Assembly: GCA_903892415.1 (NCBI GenBank)
Contig: CAITIQ010000536.1
Location: 1-64,000, forward strand
Reading direction: 5' to 3'
DNA: 64,000 bases
Origin: an uncultured delta proteobacterium
GTDB taxonomy: Bacteria > Myxococcota_A > Polyangia > Polyangiales > Polyangiaceae
The position numbers were made by a program, and so were the translations under genes. Below are positions 8,999 to 17,443 of the stretch, one piece after another (within the stretch, counting starts at the first letter, position 1; each line of letters opens with the position of its first letter). The notes under the pieces were generated by a model. That model was not told the origin of the DNA, did not search any database, and was given only the letters and a program-made list of their open reading frames with translations.

Positions 8999-10156
8999 AT
9001 GTCACCGCCGCAAAACCAGAAGCACGAACGTCTCGGTTCGCTTTTATCGAGCAGGCGCGTGATTCTGTCCGTGGGCTGCGGTGGCGTGGGCAAGACCACA
9101 ACGACGGCCGCGCTCGGACTCGCGGCTGCTCGGCGCGGCTTGCGCGTGCTCTGCCTCACGATCGATCCTGCACGCCGGCTCGCCCAAAGTCTCGGTTTGG
9201 AGTGGTCCTCCTCCGAAGCTCGCGTGGTGGATGCGGCACTGCTCGCGCGCGTTGGGGTTCCGCCGTCCGGCAGCATGACCATCATGCGCGTGGACACCAA
9301 AGCCACGTTCGATGGGCTGGTGCGCTCGCTGGCGCCGACCAAGGAACGGGCCGAGCGCATTCTGAACAACGTGCTCTACACCTATATCTCGACGTCGCTT
9401 GCAGGGACGCAAGAGTACATGGCGATGGAGAAGCTTCATTCGCTCCGCGATGATCCGCGCTTTGACCTGATCCTGCTCGATACGCCACCAACCACAAATG
9501 CGTTGGACTTCCTCGATGCACCGGAGCGACTCGTTGGTGCCATCGATAGCCCGGCGATTCGCTGGTTCGTCCAGGCCGTGGAGGGCTCTGGTCGGCTTAG
9601 CTTTAGCTTGATGGCGCGCTCGACGGCGATGCTTCTTCGCGGCTTGGGCAAAGTGACCGGCGGCGGATTTCTCGAGCAAGTTGCGAGCTTCATCAACGAG
9701 ATGAACTCGCTCTTCGGCGGCTGGAAACAGCGCGCTGATGCTGTCTCCGCAACGCTGCGAGCGCCCGATGTCGCCTACGTGCTCGTAACTACGCCAGACC
9801 CTTTGGCGATTCGCGAAGTGACCTTCTTCGCCGAGCGGCTGCTTGCCGAGAAGATGCGGCCCGACGCGATCGTGGTGAATCGCGTCAACCCCGCCTTCCC
9901 CAGGACAGATCCAACAGCCCTCGGGTCGATGCAAGCCCTCAGTCCCCAGCACGCGGAGCAGCTCGCGGGCCGTTGTGAGGCAGCCCTTCGTGATGCGCAC
10001 GGCCAAGGTCACCTCGATCGGCTTCACCTTTTTGCGTTAGACACCGTTCGTGAAGAGTCGGGGGCACCGGCTGTCTTCGTGCCCACGTTCCCAGCCGACG
10101 TTTACGATCTCGAGGCGCTCTCGGAGATCTCCGAGATCCTCGCGCCCAGTACCTGA
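8999..10156 (+). CDS. ArsA/Get3-family anion-transporting-type ATPase
   Basis: 385 residues, a single-module member of the ArsA/Get3 P-loop ATPases. Nucleotide-binding motif GCGGVGKTT (26-34) and a Walker-B-like DTPPTTNALDFLDAP, the counterpart of the family's DTAPTGHTLRLL, are visible, as is the early motif LTIDPARRLAQSLG. The usual deviant Walker A has a signature lysine as in KGGVGKT; here that position is Cys, which is unusual. Bacterial single-module homologs are common in actinobacteria and myxobacteria and are not linked to arsenic; no arsenite pump or ars repressor lies nearby, so arsenic resistance should not be assumed. Start ATG at 8999. Possibly co-transcribed with the roadblock-like gene upstream. 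Confidence 0.85.
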   Translation: MSPPQNQKHERLGSLLSSRRVILSVGCGGVGKTTTTAALGLAAARRGLRVLCLTIDPARRLAQSLGLEWSSSEARVVDAALLARVGVPPSGSMTIMRVDTKATFDGLVRSLAPTKERAERILNNVLYTYISTSLAGTQEYMAMEKLHSLRDDPRFDLILLDTPPTTNALDFLDAPERLVGAIDSPAIRWFVQAVEGSGRLSFSLMARSTAMLLRGLGKVTGGGFLEQVASFINEMNSLFGGWKQRADAVSATLRAPDVAYVLVTTPDPLAIREVTFFAERLLAEKMRPDAIVVNRVNPAFPRTDPTALGSMQALSPQHAEQLAGRCEAALRDAHGQGHLDRLHLFALDTVREESGAPAVFVPTFPADVYDLEALSEISEILAPST

Positions 10157-10370
10157 GTCGGATCTCCTAGATCCTGGGTGGACGCTCCGTAGTGCACCCA
10201 GACGTGTGCGGTGGCAGCGTTCGGGGCCAAGCTCAGCGCAATTCCACCGAAGGTGGATGCAGTGAACAGAATGACTCGTGCCCTCTCTGGAAAACGGCCG
10301 GAGGCCCCGTTCCTTGGGCCTTGGGCCTTTGGTACGAGTCATTTTCGTGTGACAACAAACGGCATGAGGA
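10157..10370 (+). other. Intergenic region with three nested or consecutive hairpins
   Basis: 214 bp without a convincing gene. It holds (a) GGATCT/AGATCC arms at 10160-10165 and 10169-10174, four bases after the ATPase stop; (b) TCCACC-GAA-GGTGGA at 10243-10257; (c) arms AATGACTCGTGCC (10270-10282) and GGTACGAGTCATT (10331-10343), 12 of 13 positions complementary, enclosing about 48 nt with an inner AACGG/CCGTT pairing and a repeated GGGCCTT. The last structure ends 27 bp before the next start codon. Candidate structured leader, attenuator or small RNA; nothing in it matches a riboswitch class that I recognise. Confidence 0.45.
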
Positions 10371-10880
10371 GTGCTACAAGACCTCCGAATGAGCGGGGAG
10401 CGCGTCACGCGGGAAACAGCCGTACAGGCTTTGGCAAGTCGGCCAACGAGTCCAGGTCGTGACGCCCACGCGCAGCTTTGTGAGCAGCTTCGCGAAGCCT
10501 TGGAGGCCTCCGAGTTTGATGTTGCCGGGGATCTATTGGGAACGCTCGAGCGGCATGACCCCCACAGTGACTCAACCAAGAAGTGGCGGCGCCGCTTCGC
10601 CCAGGCGCAGGCTCGGCCTCTCCTCAACAAGGTCTGTCGTCCCGACGACCGCGTCAGAGCGGGAAGCGTCGACGAGGTCGTGCTGCCACTCAAGCCCGTT
10701 CACCGTGCCATTCTGGGCCACATTGACGGAACGCTGACCGCTTTGGAGCTGTTCGAGATCGCGGGGCTGTCGCCGATGGAGTTCGCCGAAGGGCTGCGAG
10801 ATCTCGCGCTTTTTGGTGCTGTCGAGTTTGACCGTCCTCCTCCGACTTCCAAGCCTCCCTCACGACGAAGCTCTTCTTGA
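10371..10880 (+). CDS. Hypothetical protein, 169 residues
   Basis: GTG start at 10371 (an ATG at 10389 is a good alternative). The N-terminal half is helical and charged (AHAQLCEQLREALEASEFDV) and resembles a TPR-like helical pair; the C-terminal half, from LKPVHRAILGHIDGTLT to LRDLALFGAVEF, resembles a small winged-helix or response-regulator-associated domain seen in myxobacterial proteins, ending in a Pro/Ser-rich tail. No signal peptide or membrane segment. It ends 34 bp before the next gene on the same strand. Function unknown. Confidence 0.65.
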   Translation: MLQDLRMSGERVTRETAVQALASRPTSPGRDAHAQLCEQLREALEASEFDVAGDLLGTLERHDPHSDSTKKWRRRFAQAQARPLLNKVCRPDDRVRAGSVDEVVLPLKPVHRAILGHIDGTLTALELFEIAGLSPMEFAEGLRDLALFGAVEFDRPPPTSKPPSRRSSS

Positions 10881-10914
10881 CGCGCGCGCCAAAGCCCGGC
10901 GAAGAGAGGGCGTC

Positions 10915-12003
10915 ATGGCGACTCGAATCAAGCTTCCCAAGCGTGTGTGTGGCCTGCCGCAGGCGATGCTCGATGCAGCTGGTCAGCAGCTGCTCATCGC
11001 GGATGAGGGCATAGCCAAGCTGTTTGATGCGCGCTCCGGACGTGAGATCGGCGACTACCCGTGGCTCGAAGGCGACGGCGATGAGTTCGAGTTGCTCGTC
11101 GACGGGCGTGAGCACGATCTCGAGGAGTTGGACCCGAGCGAAATGTTCGGCTTACCGCGCCACCTCGCGTTCTCCGCGTGCGGTCGCTACTTCGTCGTGG
11201 TGTGCAATCACTTCGGCGGCTCATCGGGCTACAACGACGCCTACTTCTTCGATCGCGAGCACACGGGTCGACCGCTTCGGTATTTGGACGTCAACCGCTG
11301 GGCAGGCGAGTCGACCTCGCTCTTCAGCTACAACGATCCGGAGGCTGTCCTCTTCACCGACCGTGAGCTCGTGCTGCTCGGGGAGTTCGGCTTGTTACTA
11401 TTTCCGCTCGACGGCGGAGAGCCGCGTCACGTGGTTTTGCCCGAGGTTGAGAGCAAGATCGGGCTTTCGTTTACCGCCAGCAAGGGAGCGAGTCTTGCGA
11501 CGCACGCAGGTCTGCTCGCCGTTGGCTTTTGCGACAGCTTGTTCATCGTGCGTTTGAGCGATGGGGCTCTGCTCTCGCAGCTGCGTAGTCCCGGTGAGGT
11601 CGGCCTCGGCAACAAGGTGGTCTTTGCTTCCGCCGAGGAGCTGGTGATCTCCGATCTCGACGCGACCCCCGCGAGGGTTTGGCGCGTCAATATCGCCGAG
11701 GCCAGCTGGGTTCCAGTGAAGGTCGGCCATCCGTTGGTGTGGCTCGGTTCGGATGGTTCGTCCGCGTTGACCGAGGACCGCGAGCAGCGTCTTCACCGCG
11801 TTGATTTGTGCAGCGGAAGGAGAACACGGGTCGCTCGTCTCGCCGAGCCCACCGACGAAGCGAGCCGCTCGGCAACGAGCCGCAGCAAGCTGCTGCACGT
11901 TAGCGCAGACGGCCTTTCCGTCTTGCGCACGTATGGCGGCACGACGCTGGGCGACGATACGCGCAGCGTCGTCATCACCCAGCTCGTGCGAAGGACCGCT
12001 TAG
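10915..12003 (+). CDS. Cytoplasmic beta-propeller-like protein, hypothetical
   Basis: 362 residues from an ATG at 10915, preceded by the purine-rich stretch GAAGAGAGGG. No signal peptide. The sequence has the rhythm of a WD40-like propeller: repeated strands ending in small-residue turns (LAFSACGRYFVVVCNH, FTDRELVLLGEFGLLLF, HAGLLAVGFCDSLFIVR, NKVVFASAEELVISDL, VWLGSDGSSALT, LLHVSADGLSVLRTY), about six to seven blades. Such proteins usually act as binding scaffolds. The stop codon overlaps the convergent der stop codon by four bases. No precise family recognised. Confidence 0.75.
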   Translation: MATRIKLPKRVCGLPQAMLDAAGQQLLIADEGIAKLFDARSGREIGDYPWLEGDGDEFELLVDGREHDLEELDPSEMFGLPRHLAFSACGRYFVVVCNHFGGSSGYNDAYFFDREHTGRPLRYLDVNRWAGESTSLFSYNDPEAVLFTDRELVLLGEFGLLLFPLDGGEPRHVVLPEVESKIGLSFTASKGASLATHAGLLAVGFCDSLFIVRLSDGALLSQLRSPGEVGLGNKVVFASAEELVISDLDATPARVWRVNIAEASWVPVKVGHPLVWLGSDGSSALTEDREQRLHRVDLCSGRRTRVARLAEPTDEASRSATSRSKLLHVSADGLSVLRTYGGTTLGDDTRSVVITQLVRRTA

Positions 12004-13394
12004 TCGCGCTTCTTGATCGTGCGTCGCGATCGAGTCTTGCCGGGATCCTTCTTCTTGGCCAACTCCACGCGACGCCGCGCTCGGTAGAAGATCACCAGCG
12101 GTACGCCGTCGAAGGCGAACGTTTTCCGAATCTGATTCGACACGTAGCGCTGGTAGGAGAAATGCAGCTTGTCCGGGTTGCTGGCCTGCACCACGAAGGT
12201 GGGCGGTTTGGTCGCTGCTTGGGTGATGAAGAAGAGCCGCGGCGCTTTCCCGTCCATCGTCGGCGGTGGATGCGTGTCCAGCACTGCTTCGAAGAAGCGG
12301 TTCAGCTCGCCTGTGCCAATCCGCTTGGTATAGGCCGCGTACACCGAATCGACGGCGGCGATCAACGTGTCGACGCCGCGCCCCGTCTTTGCTGAGAGCT
12401 TCACGTAGGTTGCCCAGGGCGCGAAGGCCAGCTTGTCTTTGGCGTCCTCCTCTCGCTTCTTCAGCTCGCCCTTCTCGACGAGATCGATCTTATTGAGACC
12501 GATCACCACGGCTCGACCGCGATCGACTGCGAGCCCGAGGACCTTTGCGTCTTGTTCGGAGACTCCGTCTGCGGCGTCGCTCATCAGCACCACGATGTCC
12601 GCTCGTTCAATCGCGCGGATCGCGAGCCCCACGCTCATGCCCTCGACTGCGTCGCCCTCTTTGGTGACCTTGGCCTTGCGCCGTACGCCAGCCGTATCAA
12701 CGAATACGTAGGGCTTGCCGTTACGCATCACCACCGAGTCCACCGCGTCACGCGTGGTCCCCGGTCTGTCGTCCACCAACATGCGCTCGGTGCCGAGCAG
12801 CCGGTTGATCAGACTCGATTTGCCTGCGTTGGGCCGACCAATCACGGCGATGCGCGGAGTCCCCTCCGGTACGTCGGGCAGCGCCTCGTCCTCGGTTTCT
12901 TCGGGCAGCTTGTCGACGATGGCCGTAAGCAGCTCCGCCATCCCGCGCCCGTGGAGCGCGCTCACAGTGAGCAGCTTGTCGATGCCGAGCCGGAAGAGCT
13001 CGAGCGCGTTGTGCTCGTCCGCTGTGTTGTCGGCCTTGTTGGCGACGTAGATCGTCGGTCGCTTGGCTTGCCGGAGCAGCTGCATCTCGGCGTGCTCGAT
13101 CGACGTGGCGGGCTCTCGGGCCGAGAGTACACAAACGATCACGTCCGCTTCCTCCACCGCCGCGAGGATCTGTTGTTTGATGCCCTGCTTCATCGGGTCA
13201 TCGCTGGTCGGATCGAAGCCGCCCGTGTCGATCAGCGAAAAGACGCGGCCCTTCACGGTTACTTCGCCGTAGTGGCGGTCTCGGGTCACGCCCGGCTCAT
13301 CGTGAACGATGGCCAAGCGATGTTTCACCATGCGATTGAACAGGGTGCTTTTGCCGACATTGGGTCGACCGACGATTGCAACGACCGGCTTCAC
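12000..13394 (-). CDS. der: Ribosome-assembly GTPase Der (EngA)
   Basis: 464 residues with the diagnostic tandem G domains of Der: G1 motifs GRPNVGKST (about 8-16) and GRPNAGKSS (about 190-198), each followed by DxPG (DTGG in the first, DTAG in the second) and the NKAD / NKID guanine-specificity motifs, then the C-terminal KH-like domain starting near TGELNRFFEAVL. Der is an essential 50S ribosome-assembly factor in the cytoplasm. Its ATG overlaps the stop of era by 4 bp (ATGA), so the two are probably translated from one message with Era first. The 3' end overlaps the convergent upstream gene by 4 bp. The tail is basic (TRSRRTIKKRD). Confidence 0.97.
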   Translation of the reverse strand: MKPVVAIVGRPNVGKSTLFNRMVKHRLAIVHDEPGVTRDRHYGEVTVKGRVFSLIDTGGFDPTSDDPMKQGIKQQILAAVEEADVIVCVLSAREPATSIEHAEMQLLRQAKRPTIYVANKADNTADEHNALELFRLGIDKLLTVSALHGRGMAELLTAIVDKLPEETEDEALPDVPEGTPRIAVIGRPNAGKSSLINRLLGTERMLVDDRPGTTRDAVDSVVMRNGKPYVFVDTAGVRRKAKVTKEGDAVEGMSVGLAIRAIERADIVVLMSDAADGVSEQDAKVLGLAVDRGRAVVIGLNKIDLVEKGELKKREEDAKDKLAFAPWATYVKLSAKTGRGVDTLIAAVDSVYAAYTKRIGTGELNRFFEAVLDTHPPPTMDGKAPRLFFITQAATKPPTFVVQASNPDKLHFSYQRYVSNQIRKTFAFDGVPLVIFYRARRRVELAKKKDPGKTRSRRTIKKRD

Positions 13395-14878
13395 GATGTG
13401 CTCCTTTGAGGGCCGGAGTTGTTTTCATAACCGAGCTCGCCCAGCCAGCGAGGATCGTCACGCCATCCCGGCGTCTCTCGAACGAAAAGCGTCAGGTGAA
13501 CGGGCCTTCCAATGAAGGCCTCGATACGTAGTCGGGCCTGCGTTCCGATCTCCTTGAGCATCTCGCCTTTGGCGCCGATCAAGATGCGCTTTTGCCCGTC
13601 ACGTTCGACATGGATGGTGCAGGAGATGTGAGTCTTCGACGGGCCGTCCTCGTACTCGTCGATGGACACGGCCGTGGCGTGGGGCACCTCTTCGCGTGCC
13701 TTGCGCAGGATCTGCTCGCGAACGAACTCCGATGCGAAGAAGCGCGTTGGCTTGTCGGTGAGGTCGTCCGGCCCGAACACGGCGCCACCCTCAGGCAAGA
13801 ACTTACCGACCACATCGAGAAGCAACGACACGCCATCGAGCTTGCGCGCCGAGAGCGGAACGAGCTCAGTGTCCGGGCGAATCTCGGCGTAGCGTGAGAG
13901 CAAGCCAAACAGCGCGGCCTTGTCTCCGAGCGTGTCCACCTTGTTGATCGCGACGACGACTTTGGTCTTGGGTGAGAGGCTCTCGAGCAGCTTCACGTCT
14001 TCGCGGTGGGGGGAGAGCGGGCCCGTGGCCTTCGCCTTCACGTCCACCATCAACAGCACGACGTCTGCCTCGGCTCCTGCCGATTCGGCCGAGCGATTCA
14101 TGCGCTGATTGAGCTTGGTGTGACCGTCGTGCAGACCGGGCGTATCGAGCAGCAAGAACTCGCAACCTTCACCGCTGGGCAACGTCCGATGCACGACCCC
14201 AAGCAAAGTGGTTCGCGTGGTTCCCGGCGTGTCGGCGACGATCGCCAGATCCACTCCCAACGCGCTGTTGAGGAACGTGGACTTGCCAACATTTGGTCGA
14301 CCGATGACGGCCACCGTACCCGAGCGAACCACGTTGACCGGTGCAGCCGGCGCTTTGGGCTTTTGCGTTTTTTCGCTGGGAACGTCGGCCCGGCGCGTGA
14401 TGTGCGGGCTCTCCTTGGACTTGGCTTTTGCTTTGCCACCGCGTTCGGGCTTGGAACCGCGTTCGGGCTTGGGACCCCGCTCAGGCTTGGAACCGCGCTC
14501 GGGCTTGGGGCCACGCTCGGGCTTGGCTGCGCGCTCGGCCTTGGGACCGCGTTCGGGCTTGGGGCCGCGCTCGGGCTTGGGGCCGCGCTCGGGCTTGGGA
14601 CCGCGTTCGGGCTTGGGGCCGCGCTCGGGCTTGGGACCGCGTTCACTTCGTGCCGCAGGCGCTCCGTGGACCTCCGTGGACTTCGTCCACTTCGGTTCGG
14701 GCTTGGGGCCGCGCTCCGGCTTGGGGCCGCGCTCCGGCTTGGGGCCGCGCTCCGGCTTGGGGCCGCGCTTCGCAGGTTGTGCGGCTTTGCCCGGCTTGTT
14801 GATCTGACTGACGCGGGCGCTTCTGTCCTTCCCCATCGTCGCCTTCGATCGCTGAGACTGTGTTCGGGTCTTCGCCAC
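13391..14878 (-). CDS. era: GTPase Era with long basic repeat extension
   Basis: 495 residues; typical Era is about 300. The C-terminal about 310 residues are a complete Era: G1 GRPNVGKST (193-201), LDTPG, NKVD, a downstream SARK motif, and the KH RNA-binding domain with RILIGAKGEMLKEIGTQARL ahead of the terminal VRETPGWRDDPRWL. Era binds the 3' end of 16S rRNA during 30S assembly. The first about 180 residues are low complexity, with sixteen RGPKPE-like hexapeptides in two blocks (residues 38-61 and 80-150), strongly basic and Pro-rich, presumably disordered and nucleic-acid binding. Start ATG at 14878; a second ATG at residue 15 is possible. Followed by der with a 4-bp overlap. Confidence 0.95.
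   Translation of the reverse strand: MAKTRTQSQRSKATMGKDRSARVSQINKPGKAAQPAKRGPKPERGPKPERGPKPERGPKPEPKWTKSTEVHGAPAARSERGPKPERGPKPERGPKPERGPKPERGPKPERGPKAERAAKPERGPKPERGSKPERGPKPERGSKPERGGKAKAKSKESPHITRRADVPSEKTQKPKAPAAPVNVVRSGTVAVIGRPNVGKSTFLNSALGVDLAIVADTPGTTRTTLLGVVHRTLPSGEGCEFLLLDTPGLHDGHTKLNQRMNRSAESAGAEADVVLLMVDVKAKATGPLSPHREDVKLLESLSPKTKVVVAINKVDTLGDKAALFGLLSRYAEIRPDTELVPLSARKLDGVSLLLDVVGKFLPEGGAVFGPDDLTDKPTRFFASEFVREQILRKAREEVPHATAVSIDEYEDGPSKTHISCTIHVERDGQKRILIGAKGEMLKEIGTQARLRIEAFIGRPVHLTLFVRETPGWRDDPRWLGELGYENNSGPQRSTS
14435..14767 (-). repeat. In-frame 18-bp tandem repeats encoding RGPKPE hexapeptides
   Basis: Sixteen units of an 18-bp repeat (plus-strand core GGGCTTGGGGCCGCGCTC) in two blocks, four near 14695-14767 and twelve near 14435-14642, separated by a unique 55-bp insert. 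Units differ mainly at third codon positions and by Pro/Ser/Ala replacements. All units are in frame within the era extension, so copy-number change would alter length without shifting frame. Confidence 0.9.
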
Positions 14879-14898
14879 GGCCCGGCAATAGCACAGCC

Positions 14899-17391
14899 GT
14901 GCTAGACAGCGGCTACGAAGTGGTGAGCCTCCGAAACCAGCGAGCCTCGGACACCCCGTCTCGCAGCGAGCTTACGGCTGTCTTCGCCGTGCTGTGTTTC
15001 GCTGCTGTTTGGCTTTTTTCGCCGATCGCAAGCTCCGGGGTCTGGGATCCTCACGAGGTTGACACTGCGGACCTTGCGCGTCGTGTGGCGGTTCATGCGT
15101 GGGGACGCAGCGAGTTTGCGCGCGCAGGCGACCCAACCACCATTCCCACGCTTTCGGATTTGGGGACTGGTGAGCTGGGCATCACCTCGATAGGCACTTC
15201 ATTCGCGCTTTTTGGCGTTCACGATTGGTCCGGGCGTTTGCCGCTCGCGCTGTGGGGTTGGATCGCTGCAGCCTCGCTCTTCGTGTTGATTTGGCGAACC
15301 CTTGATGTGCGCGCCGCGGCCGTTTCGGTGATGGTCCTGCTTTCGTTACCGGTGTTTTTTCTGCAGGCCCGAACCATGATCGGGGACATCGTCCCGATGG
15401 CGGCTGTCTGTGCAACGGCCGCTGGGGCGACGCTCATTTGCGTTGAATCGCGAATTGGTCCGCGCAGCGGGGGCTGGCTGATGATGCTGCTTGGCGTAGT
15501 GGCTGGTTACCTGAGTCGGGGCCTTTTGGTTGTCGCGCTGCCGCTGCTGTCCGTCGGGCTTCCAGCGCTTTTGCAGAAGTCGGCGGCTGGTAACGTCCGG
15601 CGAGCTTGGCCCGCCGTCAGCTTGGTCGCGCTGGGCCTCGTCGCTTTGGGGGCCTTCATCTCGTTGGCTTTGGCGAACCTCGGGTCGACGAGCACACTCC
15701 GAGCCGCCGGCATGCCGTTCGTTGACCCGGACCCGGATAGCTCAACGTTCGATCGGGTGTTCCGTCACCTCGGACACGGTCTCTTCCCTTTGAGCGCGCT
15801 TCTCCCGGTCGCCTTCGCATCTCTTGCAAAAGTGGACGAAGCTGACCCGCGGCGCGCCCTCGGTAAGGCGGTGTTGCTTGCTGGAAGCAGCTTCGGTCTC
15901 GTCGCTTCGGTGCTACTCACGCCTCTCGCCGGGAACCTGCCTTTCTTTGGTGTCGGCTTTCTCGCAGGCGTTCTTGGCGTTCATCTCGACGGTTTGCGTC
16001 GGGCACAGCTGTCGAGGCTGTCGCTGATCATCAGCGTGCTCGCGCTCGGCGTGCTCCATGTCGACATCCACCGCTCCCCCGTGCGTCTCCTCGAGGGCTT
16101 TGCTCTGCCGGGGCTCGAACTGGACCCCACCTTCCAGGGCCACACTGGCCTTCCGCGCGCGACGCTCCTCCTTCTTGCGGCGTTGATGCTTTCCGCCGTG
16201 ACACCTTCCACGGAGCTGGCTGGGAGCGCGGGTTTCACGCGCTATCTAGCGGCGAAACGAGAGGCGCTTCGTAGCGCGGGCGCGCAGCTTTATGCCGCGG
16301 CGCAAGGGAACATCGTGTTTGCCCTGGTCTTGATCGAGGCGGCGCTGGTGGGCATGGCGGCCATGCTTGCGGTTGGCGTTCGCGCTGGCTGGGCGCCGCT
16401 CACGAACGTGCCCACCTGGCTCGGTGAAGCTGGAGTCGCCGCTTGGTGGTTCCTACCGCTGGCTGCGTTTTTTTGCGTGACGTTCGTTTCGCTGCTGCGC
16501 GACCTGCTGGGCTGGCTATCGCGGCGTTGGGCATTCTCCTCCTTGACCTTGATGAGCCTCGGCATCGTCGGTTCTGGAACTACCTTGGCCTTTGACTACT
16601 TCCCGGCGCGCTTCGATCACGCTTCGCCCAAAGGCGCCTTCGAGGCCTACAAGCAACTGCGCTCACAAGGCGATGAAGTCGCTGTTACCGGTACCAGTCC
16701 CGCGCTCGCATCCTTCTACATCAACGAGGAGGTCGCGAACTTCGAGGCGCTGCCGGCCGCTTTCAACTTTCTCGACAAGAGTGAGTTCGCTCGCGGCAGG
16801 CGTTTCTTGGTGTTGAAGCGAAGCGAGTTGCCCCTCTTCAATCACCTGTGGCGTTCCGAACATCGAGTGAACGTCCCGGTCGTGATGGAACAGTCCGCCA
16901 TGTTGCTCTTGGCTTCCAGCGCTGAGAGCTCGAGCAACCCGCTCAACTCCGTGTTGAGCTCCGAGTCCCCAACCATGGCTCACTCGAGCAGCGCGGTCTT
17001 CGATGATGCGCTCGAGCTATTGGGCTGGGAAATTCGCACCGCCTCCGGCAAACAGGTGGAGGTGTTGCTGCCTGGCGAGGACTATTCGTTTCGAAGCGCC
17101 TTTCGAGTGCGGCGGCGTATCCCTGTTGAATGGACCTCGTTTCTCCATATCGAGAAAGACCGTCAACGCATCAACGCCGATCACGAGCCAGTAGCCGGCC
17201 TTTACCCAATGAAGCTGTGGCTCGCCGGGGACGTCCTCATCGATGAGCATCCGTTTCGTCTGCCCCCCAATTGGGGCCCGGGGAACTGTCGGCTACTGGC
17301 AGGTTTTTTCGTCGGCGGCGAGCGCATCCAGGTGACTGATGGGCATGCACGAGACAACCGCGTGGAGCTGGGAACGGTCGTCATCCGCTAA
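14899..17391 (+). CDS. ArnT/GT39-family-like membrane glycosyltransferase
   Basis: About 830 residues. The N-terminal about 560 residues are polytopic with roughly 11-13 hydrophobic segments; the first periplasmic loop carries WDPHEVDTADLARRVA, the position where GT39/ArnT enzymes have a catalytic acidic pair after an aromatic residue, and PTLSDLGTGELG follows. Such enzymes transfer sugars from polyprenyl-phosphate donors to lipid A or proteins at the outer face of the inner membrane. The last about 250 residues form a soluble alpha/beta region. The start is uncertain: GTGs at 14899, 14920 and 14923 lie in frame, and an ATG at 14860 would overlap the divergent era start. Stands alone on the plus strand; substrate unknown. 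Confidence 0.78.
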   Translation: MLDSGYEVVSLRNQRASDTPSRSELTAVFAVLCFAAVWLFSPIASSGVWDPHEVDTADLARRVAVHAWGRSEFARAGDPTTIPTLSDLGTGELGITSIGTSFALFGVHDWSGRLPLALWGWIAAASLFVLIWRTLDVRAAAVSVMVLLSLPVFFLQARTMIGDIVPMAAVCATAAGATLICVESRIGPRSGGWLMMLLGVVAGYLSRGLLVVALPLLSVGLPALLQKSAAGNVRRAWPAVSLVALGLVALGAFISLALANLGSTSTLRAAGMPFVDPDPDSSTFDRVFRHLGHGLFPLSALLPVAFASLAKVDEADPRRALGKAVLLAGSSFGLVASVLLTPLAGNLPFFGVGFLAGVLGVHLDGLRRAQLSRLSLIISVLALGVLHVDIHRSPVRLLEGFALPGLELDPTFQGHTGLPRATLLLLAALMLSAVTPSTELAGSAGFTRYLAAKREALRSAGAQLYAAAQGNIVFALVLIEAALVGMAAMLAVGVRAGWAPLTNVPTWLGEAGVAAWWFLPLAAFFCVTFVSLLRDLLGWLSRRWAFSSLTLMSLGIVGSGTTLAFDYFPARFDHASPKGAFEAYKQLRSQGDEVAVTGTSPALASFYINEEVANFEALPAAFNFLDKSEFARGRRFLVLKRSELPLFNHLWRSEHRVNVPVVMEQSAMLLLASSAESSSNPLNSVLSSESPTMAHSSSAVFDDALELLGWEIRTASGKQVEVLLPGEDYSFRSAFRVRRRIPVEWTSFLHIEKDRQRINADHEPVAGLYPMKLWLAGDVLIDEHPFRLPPNWGPGNCRLLAGFFVGGERIQVTDGHARDNRVELGTVVIR

Positions 17392-17443
17392 GTCTGACCG
17401 GGCTCTCGACGGCCGCTGAAACTCCCATTAGGACGAAAGCGTT

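Noticed and set aside
9044..10027. A 327-codon minus-strand frame opposite the ArsA-like gene
   Set aside because: The plus-strand product has nucleotide-binding motifs; the antisense frame has none.
8999..10156. Arsenic-resistance operon
   Set aside because: Only the ATPase is present; no arsenite pump, arsenate reductase or ArsR-like repressor is adjacent, and single-module homologs need not act on arsenic.
12552..13409. A 285-codon plus-strand frame opposite der
   Set aside because: The minus strand carries both G domains of Der in full; the opposite frame is a GC-rich shadow.
14006..14905. Long plus-strand frames with Leu-Gly or Gly-Pro-Arg-Ser repeats
   Set aside because: They are the reverse complement of the era repeat extension, whose product carries complete GTPase motifs in the opposite strand.
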